64,000 nucleotides of DNA from Glutamicibacter sp. JL.03c. Lineage in GTDB: Bacteria; Actinomycetota; Actinomycetes; Actinomycetales; Micrococcaceae. The notes under the pieces are model-generated. The model made no database searches, was not told the DNA's origin, and saw only the letters and a list, made by a program, of their open reading frames with translations. The stretch is from the NCBI RefSeq assembly GCF_025854375.1, contig NZ_CP107575.1, positions 248,001-312,000 on the forward strand. Reading direction: 5' to 3'. Both the position numbers and the translations under genes were made by a program. This document shows positions 53,033-61,547 of the stretch, one piece after another (positions within the stretch are counted from its first letter, which is position 1; each line of letters opens with the position of its first letter).

Positions 53033-54562
53033 TCAGAGCGTAGGCTCTTGTGCCGTTGCATTCACCGGGGCATCCTGGGCCTTGCCGGCAACGCGCAGGT
53101 TCCAGTGGTCAATCACTTGTCGGTTCGTGGTCTTGGTCAGCAGCGAAACAATAATGAACGCTGCTGCCGAAGCGATCAGGCCGTAGTAGATCGGTTCGTT
53201 GGCGTAGACGCCATCGAACTTGTTCTCGGCTTGGATCTCCAAGATGATCATCGCGCCCAGGGTTACCAGGGAGCCAGCAGCCATGGAGGCCGTGGCCCCG
53301 ACACCGTTGCCGCGCTTCCACAGCAGGCCGCCGATGATTGCCACCAGCAAACCGCCCACCAGAATGTCGTAAGCGATGGTCAGTGCGGCGACCACGTCGT
53401 CCACCAGGATGGCCAAGGTGACAGTGACGACGCCTAGCACCATGACCCAGATGCGGTTCGCGCGGACGTCGTGCTCAGGGTTCTCATTCGAGTTGACCTG
53501 GATCTGCTTTCCGAACCAGCTAGCCACAAATGGAGTCACGTCGGTGCGTGCCACGGTGGCTGCGGCGATCAAGGCGCCCGAGGCCGTGGACATCATGGCG
53601 GCAACAGCCGCGGCCATCACCAGGCCGCCCACAGCTACTGGCAGCAGCTGCGTTGCGACCTCTGCGTAAACGACGTCCTTATTGTCCGCGGCGCCAGCGA
53701 TCTCAGGCAGTGCTACCTTTGCGGCCATGCCGATCAACGCGCCTGCTGCGCCGTAGATGATGCAGTAGATGCCAGCAGTCATGCCGCCCCAGCGAGCTAC
53801 CTTGGGAGTCTTGGCCGTGAAGACGCGCTGCCAGATGTCCTGGCCGATGAGCAGGCCGAGGGTATAGACCACGAAGTAGGTGATGATCGACTGCAAGCCG
53901 ATGCCGGTGAAGCTGAAGAACTCAGCATCCACGCGTTCGCGGATGCCGTCCAGGCCGCCGGCTGCGTGCATGGAGAATGGAAGCATCAGGGCGAAAATGC
54001 CGATGGTCTTGATGATGAACTGGACCTGGTCGGCAAGGGTAATGGACCACATGCCGCCGATGGTCGAGTAGACCACCACGATCAGGCCGCCAATGGCGAT
54101 GGCTACCCACTTTTCCCAGCCGAAGAGCACCACGAAGATGGTGGCGTAGGCGCTGGTCGAGGTTGCGCAGAGCATCAGCGTGTAGGCCAGCATGACAATG
54201 CCGGAGGTGTTGGTAGCCGCCGCGCTGCCGTAACGCAGGCTGAGCATCTGCGAGACGGTGAAGACCTTGAGCTTCTGCAAGGTTGGCGCGAAGAACACCG
54301 AAAGGAGAATGACGCCGGCGCCGATGGCGACCACGAGCCACATGCCTGAGATGCCCCATTTGTATCCCAGGCCCACGCCGCCCACGGTGGAGGCGCCGCC
54401 AAGCACGACTGCGGCCATGGTTCCGGTATAGAGGAACGGACCGAGGCGGCGGCCGGCGACTAGATAGTCGCTGCTGTTTTTGGTGCGGGACTTGCCCCAC
54501 CATCCGAACGCGAGCATTGCGGCGAGATATAACGCGACAATGGTCCCATTGATGACTTCCAT
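53033..54562 (-). CDS. Sodium:solute symporter (SSS family)
   Basis: 509 residues, 13 or so membrane helices. The start NGTIVALYLAAMLAFGWWGKSRTKNSSDYLVAGRRLGPF and GTMAAVVLGGASTVGGVGLGYKWGISGMW carry the SSS sodium-site and substrate motifs; VYSTIGGMWSITLADQVQFIIK is the family signature. It imports a solute with sodium. Divergent from a thiamine-diphosphate enzyme, with 355 bases between, so the cargo may be the substrate of that enzyme or an organic acid. Not determinable from sequence. Confidence 0.92.
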   Translation of the reverse strand: MEVINGTIVALYLAAMLAFGWWGKSRTKNSSDYLVAGRRLGPFLYTGTMAAVVLGGASTVGGVGLGYKWGISGMWLVVAIGAGVILLSVFFAPTLQKLKVFTVSQMLSLRYGSAAATNTSGIVMLAYTLMLCATSTSAYATIFVVLFGWEKWVAIAIGGLIVVVYSTIGGMWSITLADQVQFIIKTIGIFALMLPFSMHAAGGLDGIRERVDAEFFSFTGIGLQSIITYFVVYTLGLLIGQDIWQRVFTAKTPKVARWGGMTAGIYCIIYGAAGALIGMAAKVALPEIAGAADNKDVVYAEVATQLLPVAVGGLVMAAAVAAMMSTASGALIAAATVARTDVTPFVASWFGKQIQVNSNENPEHDVRANRIWVMVLGVVTVTLAILVDDVVAALTIAYDILVGGLLVAIIGGLLWKRGNGVGATASMAAGSLVTLGAMIILEIQAENKFDGVYANEPIYYGLIASAAAFIIVSLLTKTTNRQVIDHWNLRVAGKAQDAPVNATAQEPTL

Positions 54563-54917
54563 GGATTTCCCCGATGCGAGTGAGAATGCTTACTATCAGT
54601 AAACTTTTATTTCTCAATAGGCTACTTGTGCGAGCTACGACAGATCAATGCCTCCCGGGTTTATGTCTGTGAGCTGGCCCGCTGATGGGTGTGATAAACA
54701 TTACTGTTCTACAGTTCTGAAAAATATAGACAATTTGCCTAGAAATATGCATCACAGCGTGCATGGTGTCATAGTTGCGTAGTAATAGGCATTCACGGTG
54801 CGCAATTGGGTCATCTTTAGTACTGTTTTGCGACAACGCAACGTTGAATCACTGGCTTGAGTGCCATCAATTGCCGTTGCGTCTGACGATTTCCCGCAAC
54901 CAGAAAGACGCCTACAG
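54563..54917. other. Divergent promoter region with inverted repeats
   Basis: 355 bases between the symporter and the thiamine-diphosphate enzyme, low GC. TTGCG-ACAA-CGCAA (54828-54841) is a perfect inverted repeat about 77 bases before the enzyme start, and ATGCA-N8-TGCAT lies near 54747-54764. No gene. Probably shared regulation of both genes. Confidence 0.5.
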
Positions 54918-56573
54918 ATGAGTGAAAATGCCCAAGGCCTGACAAAGAAGTCAGCCGGACATGTCATTGTCGATACACTTGCCGCGCACGGCGTTGAACG
55001 AGCCTACGTTGTTCCGGGCGAAAGCTACCTGGATGTCCTCGATGGACTGCACAACTCATCCATTGAGACCGTCGTATGCCGCCACGAAGGCGGAGCTACC
55101 TACATGGCTGAAGCCGAAGGCAAGATGCACCAGCGTCCCGGCATCGCCATGGTGACCCGAGGACCGGGCGCCGCCAACGCGCACGTCGGGCTGCACACCG
55201 CTTGGCAGGACTCCACTCCGCTGGTGCTTTTTGTCGGCCTGATTCCTTTTGAGCACCGCGAGAAGGAAGCCTTCCAGGAATTCGACCCGAAGGCCTGGTT
55301 CGGCACTGGAGCCAAGCGCGTCATGATCCTGGACCATGCGGATCGCGCCAGCGAAGTCGTCGCCGAAGCGATGTTCGCAGCCATGTCCGGCCGTCCTGGC
55401 CCCGTGGTAGTCGGCCTCCCGGAAGATATCATCCGCAACGAGATTTCTGCCGAACTGCACCCGGAAATTCCGGTCGCCACCGGCGGCATGACCGTGACGG
55501 ACTGGAAATCGCTGAACACCGCCTTGCAGGAAGCGGACAAGCCGCTGTTCATATTCGGCGGCAACGACTGGTCGCCGCAGGGCGCAGCCGATTTCACCCG
55601 CTGGCTCGAAGAGCATGACCTCCCGGCCGCCGCCGAATGGCGTTGCGAAGGCACCGTCCCGTTCAACTCGCCTTCCTACGTTGGGCCCATCGGCTACGGG
55701 CGTCCCAAGCCGACCTATGACCTGCTGGAAGAAACCGATCTGCTGATCTTCGTTGGGACTGTGCCGGGCGACGTGATCACCGACGGATTCAATGTCCGAC
55801 AGAACTGGGAGAAGAAAAACTTCCTGGTCACCATCGATCCTTCGTTGCGCGGACGCTCCGGTCCGGTATCGCACCAGATCGTGGCCAAGCCCGATGTGTT
55901 TGTCCGCGACTTGCTGTTGATGGACTTGCCGGTGAAGGACTCCTGGAAAGAATGGACTTCGCGAATGCGTGGCGAGCAGGAGAAATTCGCAGCGCTGCCA
56001 ACCCCGGTGCCGGCCGATGGGCCAGCCAAGATGGCAACCCTGATGTCGAATCTGGTCAACGCGTTGCCTGAGGACGCCATGGTCACTTTCGGAGCTGGCG
56101 AGCACACCAACTGGGCCCACCGCTACTTCCCGACCAACGGATATGCCTCGATGCTCTCGGCGCGCAATGGCTCCATGGGCTATTCCATTCCATCGGCAGT
56201 GGCTGCGTCGCTGAACTACCCAGGGCGCCGAGTAGTGACCATCGCAGGTGACGGAGAATTCCTGATGAATGGCCAGGAACTGGCCACGGCAACCCAATAC
56301 GGCGCCACGCCACTGGTGGTCATCATGGACAACCAGCAATACGGCACCATTCGCACCCACCAGGAACGCCAGTACCCTGAACGCGTTTCCGGCACTCAGC
56401 TGATAAATCCTGATTTCGCCTTGATGGCCCAGTCCTTTGGCGGCTTCGGGGTCCGGGTGGAAAAGGACGCCGATGTTCCAGCAGCCCTGGATGCCGCGGT
56501 GAAGGCAATCGACGAGAACAAGACCTTTGCGTTGATCCACCTGATCGTGGAGCAGGGCGTCAAGGCCTACTAA
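54918..56573 (+). CDS. Thiamine-diphosphate-binding enzyme (acetolactate-synthase/decarboxylase-like)
   Basis: 551 residues from the ATG at 54918. The catalytic Glu is in AYVVPGESYLDVLDGL, a central NAD/FAD-like domain follows, and the TPP motif is IAGDGEFLMNGQELATAT with the closing NQ in VIMDNQQYGTIRTH. The order PYR, central, PP is that of acetolactate synthase, oxalyl-CoA decarboxylase and related lyases; the group is labelled thiamine pyrophosphate-binding protein. Divergent from the sodium symporter. The substrate is not evident; ilvN-type small subunit is absent, so anabolic acetolactate synthase is unlikely. Confidence 0.88.
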   Translation: MSENAQGLTKKSAGHVIVDTLAAHGVERAYVVPGESYLDVLDGLHNSSIETVVCRHEGGATYMAEAEGKMHQRPGIAMVTRGPGAANAHVGLHTAWQDSTPLVLFVGLIPFEHREKEAFQEFDPKAWFGTGAKRVMILDHADRASEVVAEAMFAAMSGRPGPVVVGLPEDIIRNEISAELHPEIPVATGGMTVTDWKSLNTALQEADKPLFIFGGNDWSPQGAADFTRWLEEHDLPAAAEWRCEGTVPFNSPSYVGPIGYGRPKPTYDLLEETDLLIFVGTVPGDVITDGFNVRQNWEKKNFLVTIDPSLRGRSGPVSHQIVAKPDVFVRDLLLMDLPVKDSWKEWTSRMRGEQEKFAALPTPVPADGPAKMATLMSNLVNALPEDAMVTFGAGEHTNWAHRYFPTNGYASMLSARNGSMGYSIPSAVAASLNYPGRRVVTIAGDGEFLMNGQELATATQYGATPLVVIMDNQQYGTIRTHQERQYPERVSGTQLINPDFALMAQSFGGFGVRVEKDADVPAALDAAVKAIDENKTFALIHLIVEQGVKAY

Positions 56574-56601
56574 GGGCAAAGCTGCAAGCAAACATGTAAT
56601 T

Positions 56602-56633
56602 CCAATGGGTATCGTTTATGCGGTACCCGTTGG
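56602..56633 (+). terminator. Hairpin after the thiamine-diphosphate enzyme gene
   Basis: CCAATGGGTA pairs with TACCCGTTGG (one G-U) around 12 bases, 30 bases past the stop. It supports an AAA ATPase start downstream of it rather than at the ATG at 56605. Confidence 0.45.
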
Positions 56634-56658
56634 ATGCTTTAAGTGGCAGAGTGGTCAG

Positions 56659-57960
56659 ATGAAGTCCGCCAGCAACAACTCGCAAGAGTGGAGCTCTCGC
56701 ATCATGAATGATCCCCTGATCGCCAGCCTCTTGCGCGCCGTGGAAGCGGCGCCGGGGGAACACGAATTGCGCCTTCATCTGGCCCAGCAACTGCATCGGG
56801 CCAACCGTGCCGCTGAGGCTCTGGCGCATATCAACATCGTGGTCCAAAACGACCCCGGAAATGCTGCCGCCTTGCAATTGCTCGGCCAAGTCAGCGCAGC
56901 GCTCATGGGCGGCGCGAGGGAAGAACCAGCTCCCGAACCGGCTTCAGCCACGCCGCAAAACACCGAGCAACCAGGCTTTGACTGGGACGCGGCGGCGCAG
57001 CAATTCGAGCAGTCCGTGCCAGCGCCCTTTGCAGAACCCGCAATCCGGATGGGCGAGAGCACGGAAACCGTTGCCCCGGTAGAGCCGACGGGCCAGCGCA
57101 TCACCCTGGCCGATGTAGGCGGCCTTCAGAACGTCAAGGACCGGCTCAATGAATCGTTCCTGGCGCCGATGCGCAACGCCGCCATCGCCAAGGCCTTTGG
57201 CAAATCCCTGCGCGGCGGGCTGCTGCTCTATGGTCCTCCGGGGTGCGGAAAGACCTTTGTGGCCCGTGCTGTGGCTGGCGAGCTCCAAGCCAACTTCATG
57301 GCTGTCACCATGACCGACATTCTCGATTCTCACATCGGAGAAACCGAAAAGAACATCAAGGCCATCTTCGATCAGGCCCGCAGCAATTCGCCAACCGTTC
57401 TCTTCCTTGATGAGGTAGATGCCCTGGGCTTGCGCCGGGGGTCTTTGACCGGCAGCGCCTCGTGGCTACGCCAGATGGTCAACCAGCTTCTCCTGGAGAT
57501 GGATTCGCTCTCCTCGAATAATGATGGGCTCTACGTACTCGCCGCGACCAACCATCCTTGGGATTTGGATGAGGCCTTGCTGCGTCCTGGCCGCTTGGAC
57601 CGTGCCGTGCTGGTCACTGCGCCGGACCTGCCAGCGCGTGAATCCATCCTGCGCTTTCACCTGGAGCGCCGCCCGATCGCCGGTATTGATCTGAAATGGA
57701 TTGCCGAGCAAACTGACGGATTCTCCGGAGCGGACCTGGAGCATTTGTGCACCACCGCGGCCGAGAAAGCCATGATGCAGTCCATCGAGCGCAATGAAGT
57801 GCTGCCCGTGGATATGACGCATATCCACACAGCCATGAAAGAAGTGAAGCCATCGACCCTGCCATGGCTGGAATCGGCTCGCAATGTCGTGCGCTTCAGC
57901 AACGAGAACGGCCGATATGACGAGCTGGCTGATTACCTGGTCGCCAGGAAACTGCTCTAG
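56659..57960 (+). CDS. AAA ATPase with N-terminal TPR-like region
   Basis: 433 residues from the ATG at 56659; 56605 lies in a hairpin and 56704 is possible. Residues 15-85 form a TPR-like helix pair (ELRLHLAQQLHRANRAAEALAHINIVVQNDP), then a Pro/Ala/Glu linker. The AAA domain (about 150-420) has Walker A GPPGCGKT at 192-199, Walker B TVLFLDEVDAL at 246-255, the second-region-of-homology ATNHPWDLDEALLRPGRLDR with Arg finger, and the sensor LEHLCTTAAEKAM. It is Cdc48-like: a ring ATPase that unfolds or remodels proteins. The next gene, 21 bases on, codes for a TPR membrane protein, probably its partner. Confidence 0.9.
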   Translation: MKSASNNSQEWSSRIMNDPLIASLLRAVEAAPGEHELRLHLAQQLHRANRAAEALAHINIVVQNDPGNAAALQLLGQVSAALMGGAREEPAPEPASATPQNTEQPGFDWDAAAQQFEQSVPAPFAEPAIRMGESTETVAPVEPTGQRITLADVGGLQNVKDRLNESFLAPMRNAAIAKAFGKSLRGGLLLYGPPGCGKTFVARAVAGELQANFMAVTMTDILDSHIGETEKNIKAIFDQARSNSPTVLFLDEVDALGLRRGSLTGSASWLRQMVNQLLLEMDSLSSNNDGLYVLAATNHPWDLDEALLRPGRLDRAVLVTAPDLPARESILRFHLERRPIAGIDLKWIAEQTDGFSGADLEHLCTTAAEKAMMQSIERNEVLPVDMTHIHTAMKEVKPSTLPWLESARNVVRFSNENGRYDELADYLVARKLL

Positions 57961-57981
57961 CCCAAGCAGGAAAGGCGCCGC

Positions 57982-59598
57982 ATGGAATTTGACGTCCTCT
58001 ACACCAGAATCAGCCACTACCTGGCGACTGGCAGGGAAGCCGAAGCCATCAGCCTGCTTAAGGATAATCTCAACGAGTATCAGCAGGTTGCCGGATTCTG
58101 GATGCTCTATTCTGCCTGCCACCTGAATATGGAACAGTGGGACGAAGCCGAGGCCACCGCACGGGCGGCGTTAGGGCTGAACCCTGAACATCCAGTAGCC
58201 GGAGAACAACTGGCGGTCGCGCTCTCCAGGCTGCACCGCCGCGATGAAGCCTTGGCGACGATCCAGCAGGTCATTGCCGTGGAACCGGAGTATGCTCGTG
58301 GTCATCACCTGCTGGGAATGATCCTGCTGGGAAATGTGCAGAATAATGACGAGCGGATCCTGGCACGCCAGGCCACCGAACATGCGCTGATGCTGGAGCC
58401 GGAAAACCCTGACTTCTATCAAGGCGCCGCACTCGCAGCCGATATGGCCGGGGACCAGCGCAGCGCGCTGAAGCACCTCGAGGCAGGACTGCGCATCGAC
58501 CCGCATCACTGGGGCCTTCTGCGTTCAGCCGGAAGCATCGAGCAAGGCCACAAGATCGTGGGGGACCACGGCCAACTGCTGCGTGGCATGCTGGCCAGCG
58601 ACCCCATGAATGAAAAGCTGCACGAGGACTACGCAGTGAACTTCCTCGCCAAGCAGGCGGTTTATGCGAACCGTTGGTGGCTGTTCATTCCTCTTCTTGC
58701 GGCCGTCTCTTCTTTCGGGGTTGGTGCCAGCCTGCCGGTGCTCCTTATCGCTATTGCGCTGGTGTCACTTTGCGCCGGGCTCTTTGCCTGGTGGAATATC
58801 AGCACCTTCAAGAAGACCGTGAAGTCCCTCCCAGCTGGATATATCAAAGATATTCATGCCCGCTTTCCGAGCCTGCCCAAAGCCACCCGCGCATACCAGA
58901 TCAGCTGGAGCGCAGCCGTCATCGGAGCGGTTGCAGGTTGCTTTGCTCCAGTGGCGGGAGCGATCATGATGATTCTTGGTGCCGCGACGGGCCGGGTAGG
59001 CGCGGCGCTGATCTACCGGGAGATTTCGGGCCCTCCGAAAGATCGCCAGGACCCTGAGGATCGCCGGATACACCTGGTGCGCCTGAGCGGTGGATACGCT
59101 GCTGGGTTCTGGAAACGTGTCCTATTGGTATTGGCTCATCTGATTCTTTTTGGCGTATGCATGGCGCATCCCAGCCAGCTGGCCGCAGTGCCCCTGGGAT
59201 CGGCAGGACTTGGCCTCTTGGTCATCGGCGCAGTCCTGGCATATTGCCAACTCCGCTTGGGATTCACGGATAACGCCTTCGCGTACGGGCTCGCGGTGAG
59301 CTCCTCAGCAAAATCGAGGGGATTCGCCTTGCTCCGGGGCAACCTGGGCGGACTGTACTTCATTGCCGTGCATTTGGTGTTCGGGCTCATCGCCTTCGCA
59401 GTGTCCCTCACGCTGCTCGGTGGCATCCCTCAGCCCTCAGAGGATTCAGTCGGCCCCGTGGACGATGGGCCTGGCGGGCCGGTCGAGCTGACGCCCGAAC
59501 AGCTTGACCAGCTGACCAGATCACCTGCACCGAAGCTCGATGACTTCAGCTTTTCACCTATGCCTGATCTGCTCGACGTCCCTTCTCTGGATCAGTAG
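57982..59598 (+). CDS. TPR-repeat membrane protein, partner of the AAA ATPase
   Basis: 538 residues. Residues 1-200 are at least four TPR-like repeats (LYTRISHYLATGREAEAISLLKDNL, WMLYSACHLNMEQWDEAEATARAALGLNPEHP and so on). From about 230 the protein is membranous: WWLFIPLLAAVSSFGVGASL, then VLLIAIALVSLCAGLFAWW, AAVIGAVAGCFAPVAGAIMMILG, and three more C-terminal helices. An acidic tail ends at PMPDLLDVPSLDQ. No enzyme motif. AGGAAAGG precedes the ATG. The TPR part likely recruits clients or the ATPase to the membrane. I know no described function. Confidence 0.85.
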   Translation: MEFDVLYTRISHYLATGREAEAISLLKDNLNEYQQVAGFWMLYSACHLNMEQWDEAEATARAALGLNPEHPVAGEQLAVALSRLHRRDEALATIQQVIAVEPEYARGHHLLGMILLGNVQNNDERILARQATEHALMLEPENPDFYQGAALAADMAGDQRSALKHLEAGLRIDPHHWGLLRSAGSIEQGHKIVGDHGQLLRGMLASDPMNEKLHEDYAVNFLAKQAVYANRWWLFIPLLAAVSSFGVGASLPVLLIAIALVSLCAGLFAWWNISTFKKTVKSLPAGYIKDIHARFPSLPKATRAYQISWSAAVIGAVAGCFAPVAGAIMMILGAATGRVGAALIYREISGPPKDRQDPEDRRIHLVRLSGGYAAGFWKRVLLVLAHLILFGVCMAHPSQLAAVPLGSAGLGLLVIGAVLAYCQLRLGFTDNAFAYGLAVSSSAKSRGFALLRGNLGGLYFIAVHLVFGLIAFAVSLTLLGGIPQPSEDSVGPVDDGPGGPVELTPEQLDQLTRSPAPKLDDFSFSPMPDLLDVPSLDQ

Positions 59599-59737
59599 CA
59601 GCCGCCGGAAATCGCGCGGTCGAAAAGATCACAATCCAACCGAAGTTTCTGTCTTGGCATGCTCGCCCTGAAGAAATAAGATGAATTGCTACCGAATTAC
59701 ATGAAGCAAAAACCCCGACCACGAGGTGGATAATCAG

Positions 59738-60106
59738 ATGGCAATGATGAGCGAAGAGCTCATTGAGCAGTGGGCTGACGCAACCGCTGAAATCTACAAT
59801 GAGTCCTTGACTGGCATCAACCTGAGCCGTCTGCCCGAGGCAGTGGCTCAGTACGTCGAACTTTTTGCGCAGAGCGAGAATCTGACGTTTAACGAAGATG
59901 CCACCCCCACCGATTACTTTGAGCATCACCCATTCGTTGCGGTGACTGCAGTGCTTAACAGCCCTGAGGCCCTGGAGGTCTTGGACGGAGATGCGCAGGA
60001 CGCGCTGGATTCAATGGCTGACTTCACTGAAGCCTGGTACAACTTCGACCTTGAGCAAGAACCGGAGTTGGGCATTTCCGAGGCAGACGACGAAGAAGAC
60101 TGGTAA
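59738..60106 (+). CDS. Small acidic hypothetical protein
   Basis: 122 residues from the ATG at 59738, with GAGGTGG about 8-14 bases before it. Soluble, helical and strongly acidic, with a tail reading LEQEPELGISEADDEED. No domain recognised. It lies 139 bases after the TPR protein in the same direction and may belong to its unit. A terminator hairpin follows. Confidence 0.65.
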   Translation: MAMMSEELIEQWADATAEIYNESLTGINLSRLPEAVAQYVELFAQSENLTFNEDATPTDYFEHHPFVAVTAVLNSPEALEVLDGDAQDALDSMADFTEAWYNFDLEQEPELGISEADDEEDW

Positions 60107-60124
60107 ACACCAGTAGCGCAATTG

Positions 60125-60163
60125 ACCGGCGCCAGGCAAAGAATTGCTTGGTGCCGGTTTTTG
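60125..60163 (+). terminator. Terminator after the small acidic gene
   Basis: ACCGGCGCCAGGCAA pairs with TTGCTTGGTGCCGGT (two G-U pairs) around AGAA, followed by TTTTTG: a good intrinsic terminator. Confidence 0.85.
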
Positions 60164-60222
60164 TCTACCCGAATCTTCTGAAAGCTATTCCCATTAACCG
60201 GCGAGAGTGCAACGATTCCGGT

Positions 60223-60654
60223 ATGAGCCAGTTCAGTGTTTTTGAAAGCACCGTTCTCATACATCTTCCGGTGCACCGCGTCTGGGAATTGCTCACCGAC
60301 TGGGCAGCAGCTCCCTTGTGGATCCATGGGATTGGTTCCATGCATTCAGATGACCCCGAATTGAAGGTGGGCACCAATCTGGTCTATAGAGTCGCAGGCC
60401 ACGAACGGGCCTACCGCGTTCATGAACTCATCGATAATCGATTGCTCATTCTCCACACCTCAGAAAATCCGGACGGACTGTCCTACCGATACGATCTCAA
60501 AGACGACGCGGGGTACACCGAGGTGGTGCTGCAAGTGGCGATCATCAATCCTGATTTGAGCGTGGAACAGTGTGAAGAACTCGCGGCGAACGTTCGCGAA
60601 AGCGAGGGGGACAAGCTGGACCAGCTGCGTCTCTATGCTGAACAAGCACCCTGA
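60223..60654 (+). CDS. SRPBCC family protein
   Basis: 143 residues from the ATG at 60223, after the terminator; a longer frame from 60148 overlaps the terminator and is rejected. The START-like fold is seen in VFESTVLIHLPVHRVWELLTDWAAAPLWIHG and VGTNLVYRVAGHERAYRVHELIDNRLLILHT. Members bind a lipid or polyketide-like ligand in a cavity, often with no known role. Its stop is three bases from the convergent deacetylase gene. Confidence 0.85.
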   Translation: MSQFSVFESTVLIHLPVHRVWELLTDWAAAPLWIHGIGSMHSDDPELKVGTNLVYRVAGHERAYRVHELIDNRLLILHTSENPDGLSYRYDLKDDAGYTEVVLQVAIINPDLSVEQCEELAANVRESEGDKLDQLRLYAEQAP

Positions 60655-60657
60655 TCA

Positions 60658-61410
60658 CTACTGCTGCGCCGGATCGTGCGGAGCCGATGAATACACCACG
60701 GAATTCTCCATTTCCCCAGCGAAGAGCTGGTCCACAGTCACCGGGGCATAGCCCTTGGCTCGCAACTGCGACACCATTTCGGGAATGGCCTGGACGGTGG
60801 TCTTGCGAGGATCATGCATCAGGACAATGGACCCCGGCCGGACCGCATCCATCGTGACCTTCACGATCTTTTCGGAATCCTTCAACCGCCCATCATGGGA
60901 ATGGATGTCCCAAAGCACCAGTGGGTAAGGGACTAGCTGATTGTGAGCCGTGTCGTGATGCCCTAGCGGCGGCCGGAAAACGCTGGGGCTCCGTCCCGTC
61001 GCCTTTTTGATGGCTGCATCGGTGCGTTCCAGCTGTTGTTTCAGCTGTTGGGCTGACAGCTTGGTGATATCCGAATGGTCCCAGGTGTGGCTGCCGATCT
61101 GGTGGCCTTCATTTGCCATGCGCTGGAGCGTGCCGGGGAGCTTTTGGACCTTGCTTCCAATGAGGAAGAACGTGGCAGGGGTTTCGGTGGCCTTCAACGT
61201 ATCCAGCAACTCATCGGTGAACTGATCCGGGCCATCGTCAAATGTGAGCGCGACGCAGCTCTGCACGGAACAATCAATTTGTTCGCTGGCGGACTGGCTG
61301 GGAGATTGGGCCTGCGGCTCTGCCCCGGTGGGGGCAGAGCAGGACGCGGCACTTGTGGCGCCAAGCAGTGCCATGGCAAGCATGATCCAGCGGGAAAGTT
61401 GTCGGCTCAT
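60658..61410 (-). CDS. Polysaccharide deacetylase lipoprotein (NodB fold)
   Basis: 250 residues from the ATG at 61410. A signal peptide with lipobox (ATSAASC) anchors it outside the membrane. The NodB motifs are VALTFDDGPDQF (metal and catalytic Asp), GSHTWDHSDI (metal His residues), VFRPPLGHHD, VLWDIHSHDGR and IVLMHDP. It removes acetyl from wall or surface polysaccharide such as peptidoglycan GlcNAc. The frame reaches 61551, but the lipobox argues for 61410. Confidence 0.9.
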   Translation of the reverse strand: MSRQLSRWIMLAMALLGATSAASCSAPTGAEPQAQSPSQSASEQIDCSVQSCVALTFDDGPDQFTDELLDTLKATETPATFFLIGSKVQKLPGTLQRMANEGHQIGSHTWDHSDITKLSAQQLKQQLERTDAAIKKATGRSPSVFRPPLGHHDTAHNQLVPYPLVLWDIHSHDGRLKDSEKIVKVTMDAVRPGSIVLMHDPRKTTVQAIPEMVSQLRAKGYAPVTVDQLFAGEMENSVVYSSAPHDPAQQ

Positions 61411-61547
61411 CTTTCTAGTGTTATCCGAGGTGGCGAGATTGGTACAGGGCGCCACAGCGGTTGGGCCGAAAATTCCCCAACCGTTCAACTGCGGTGCGCG
61501 GGGATGCGAGAGCAAGCCGAGGAGTGAACCTCGGCAATGGCCCGGGT

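Noticed and set aside
55056-56591. Minus-strand frame of 511 residues
   Set aside because: Shadow of the thiamine-diphosphate enzyme gene.
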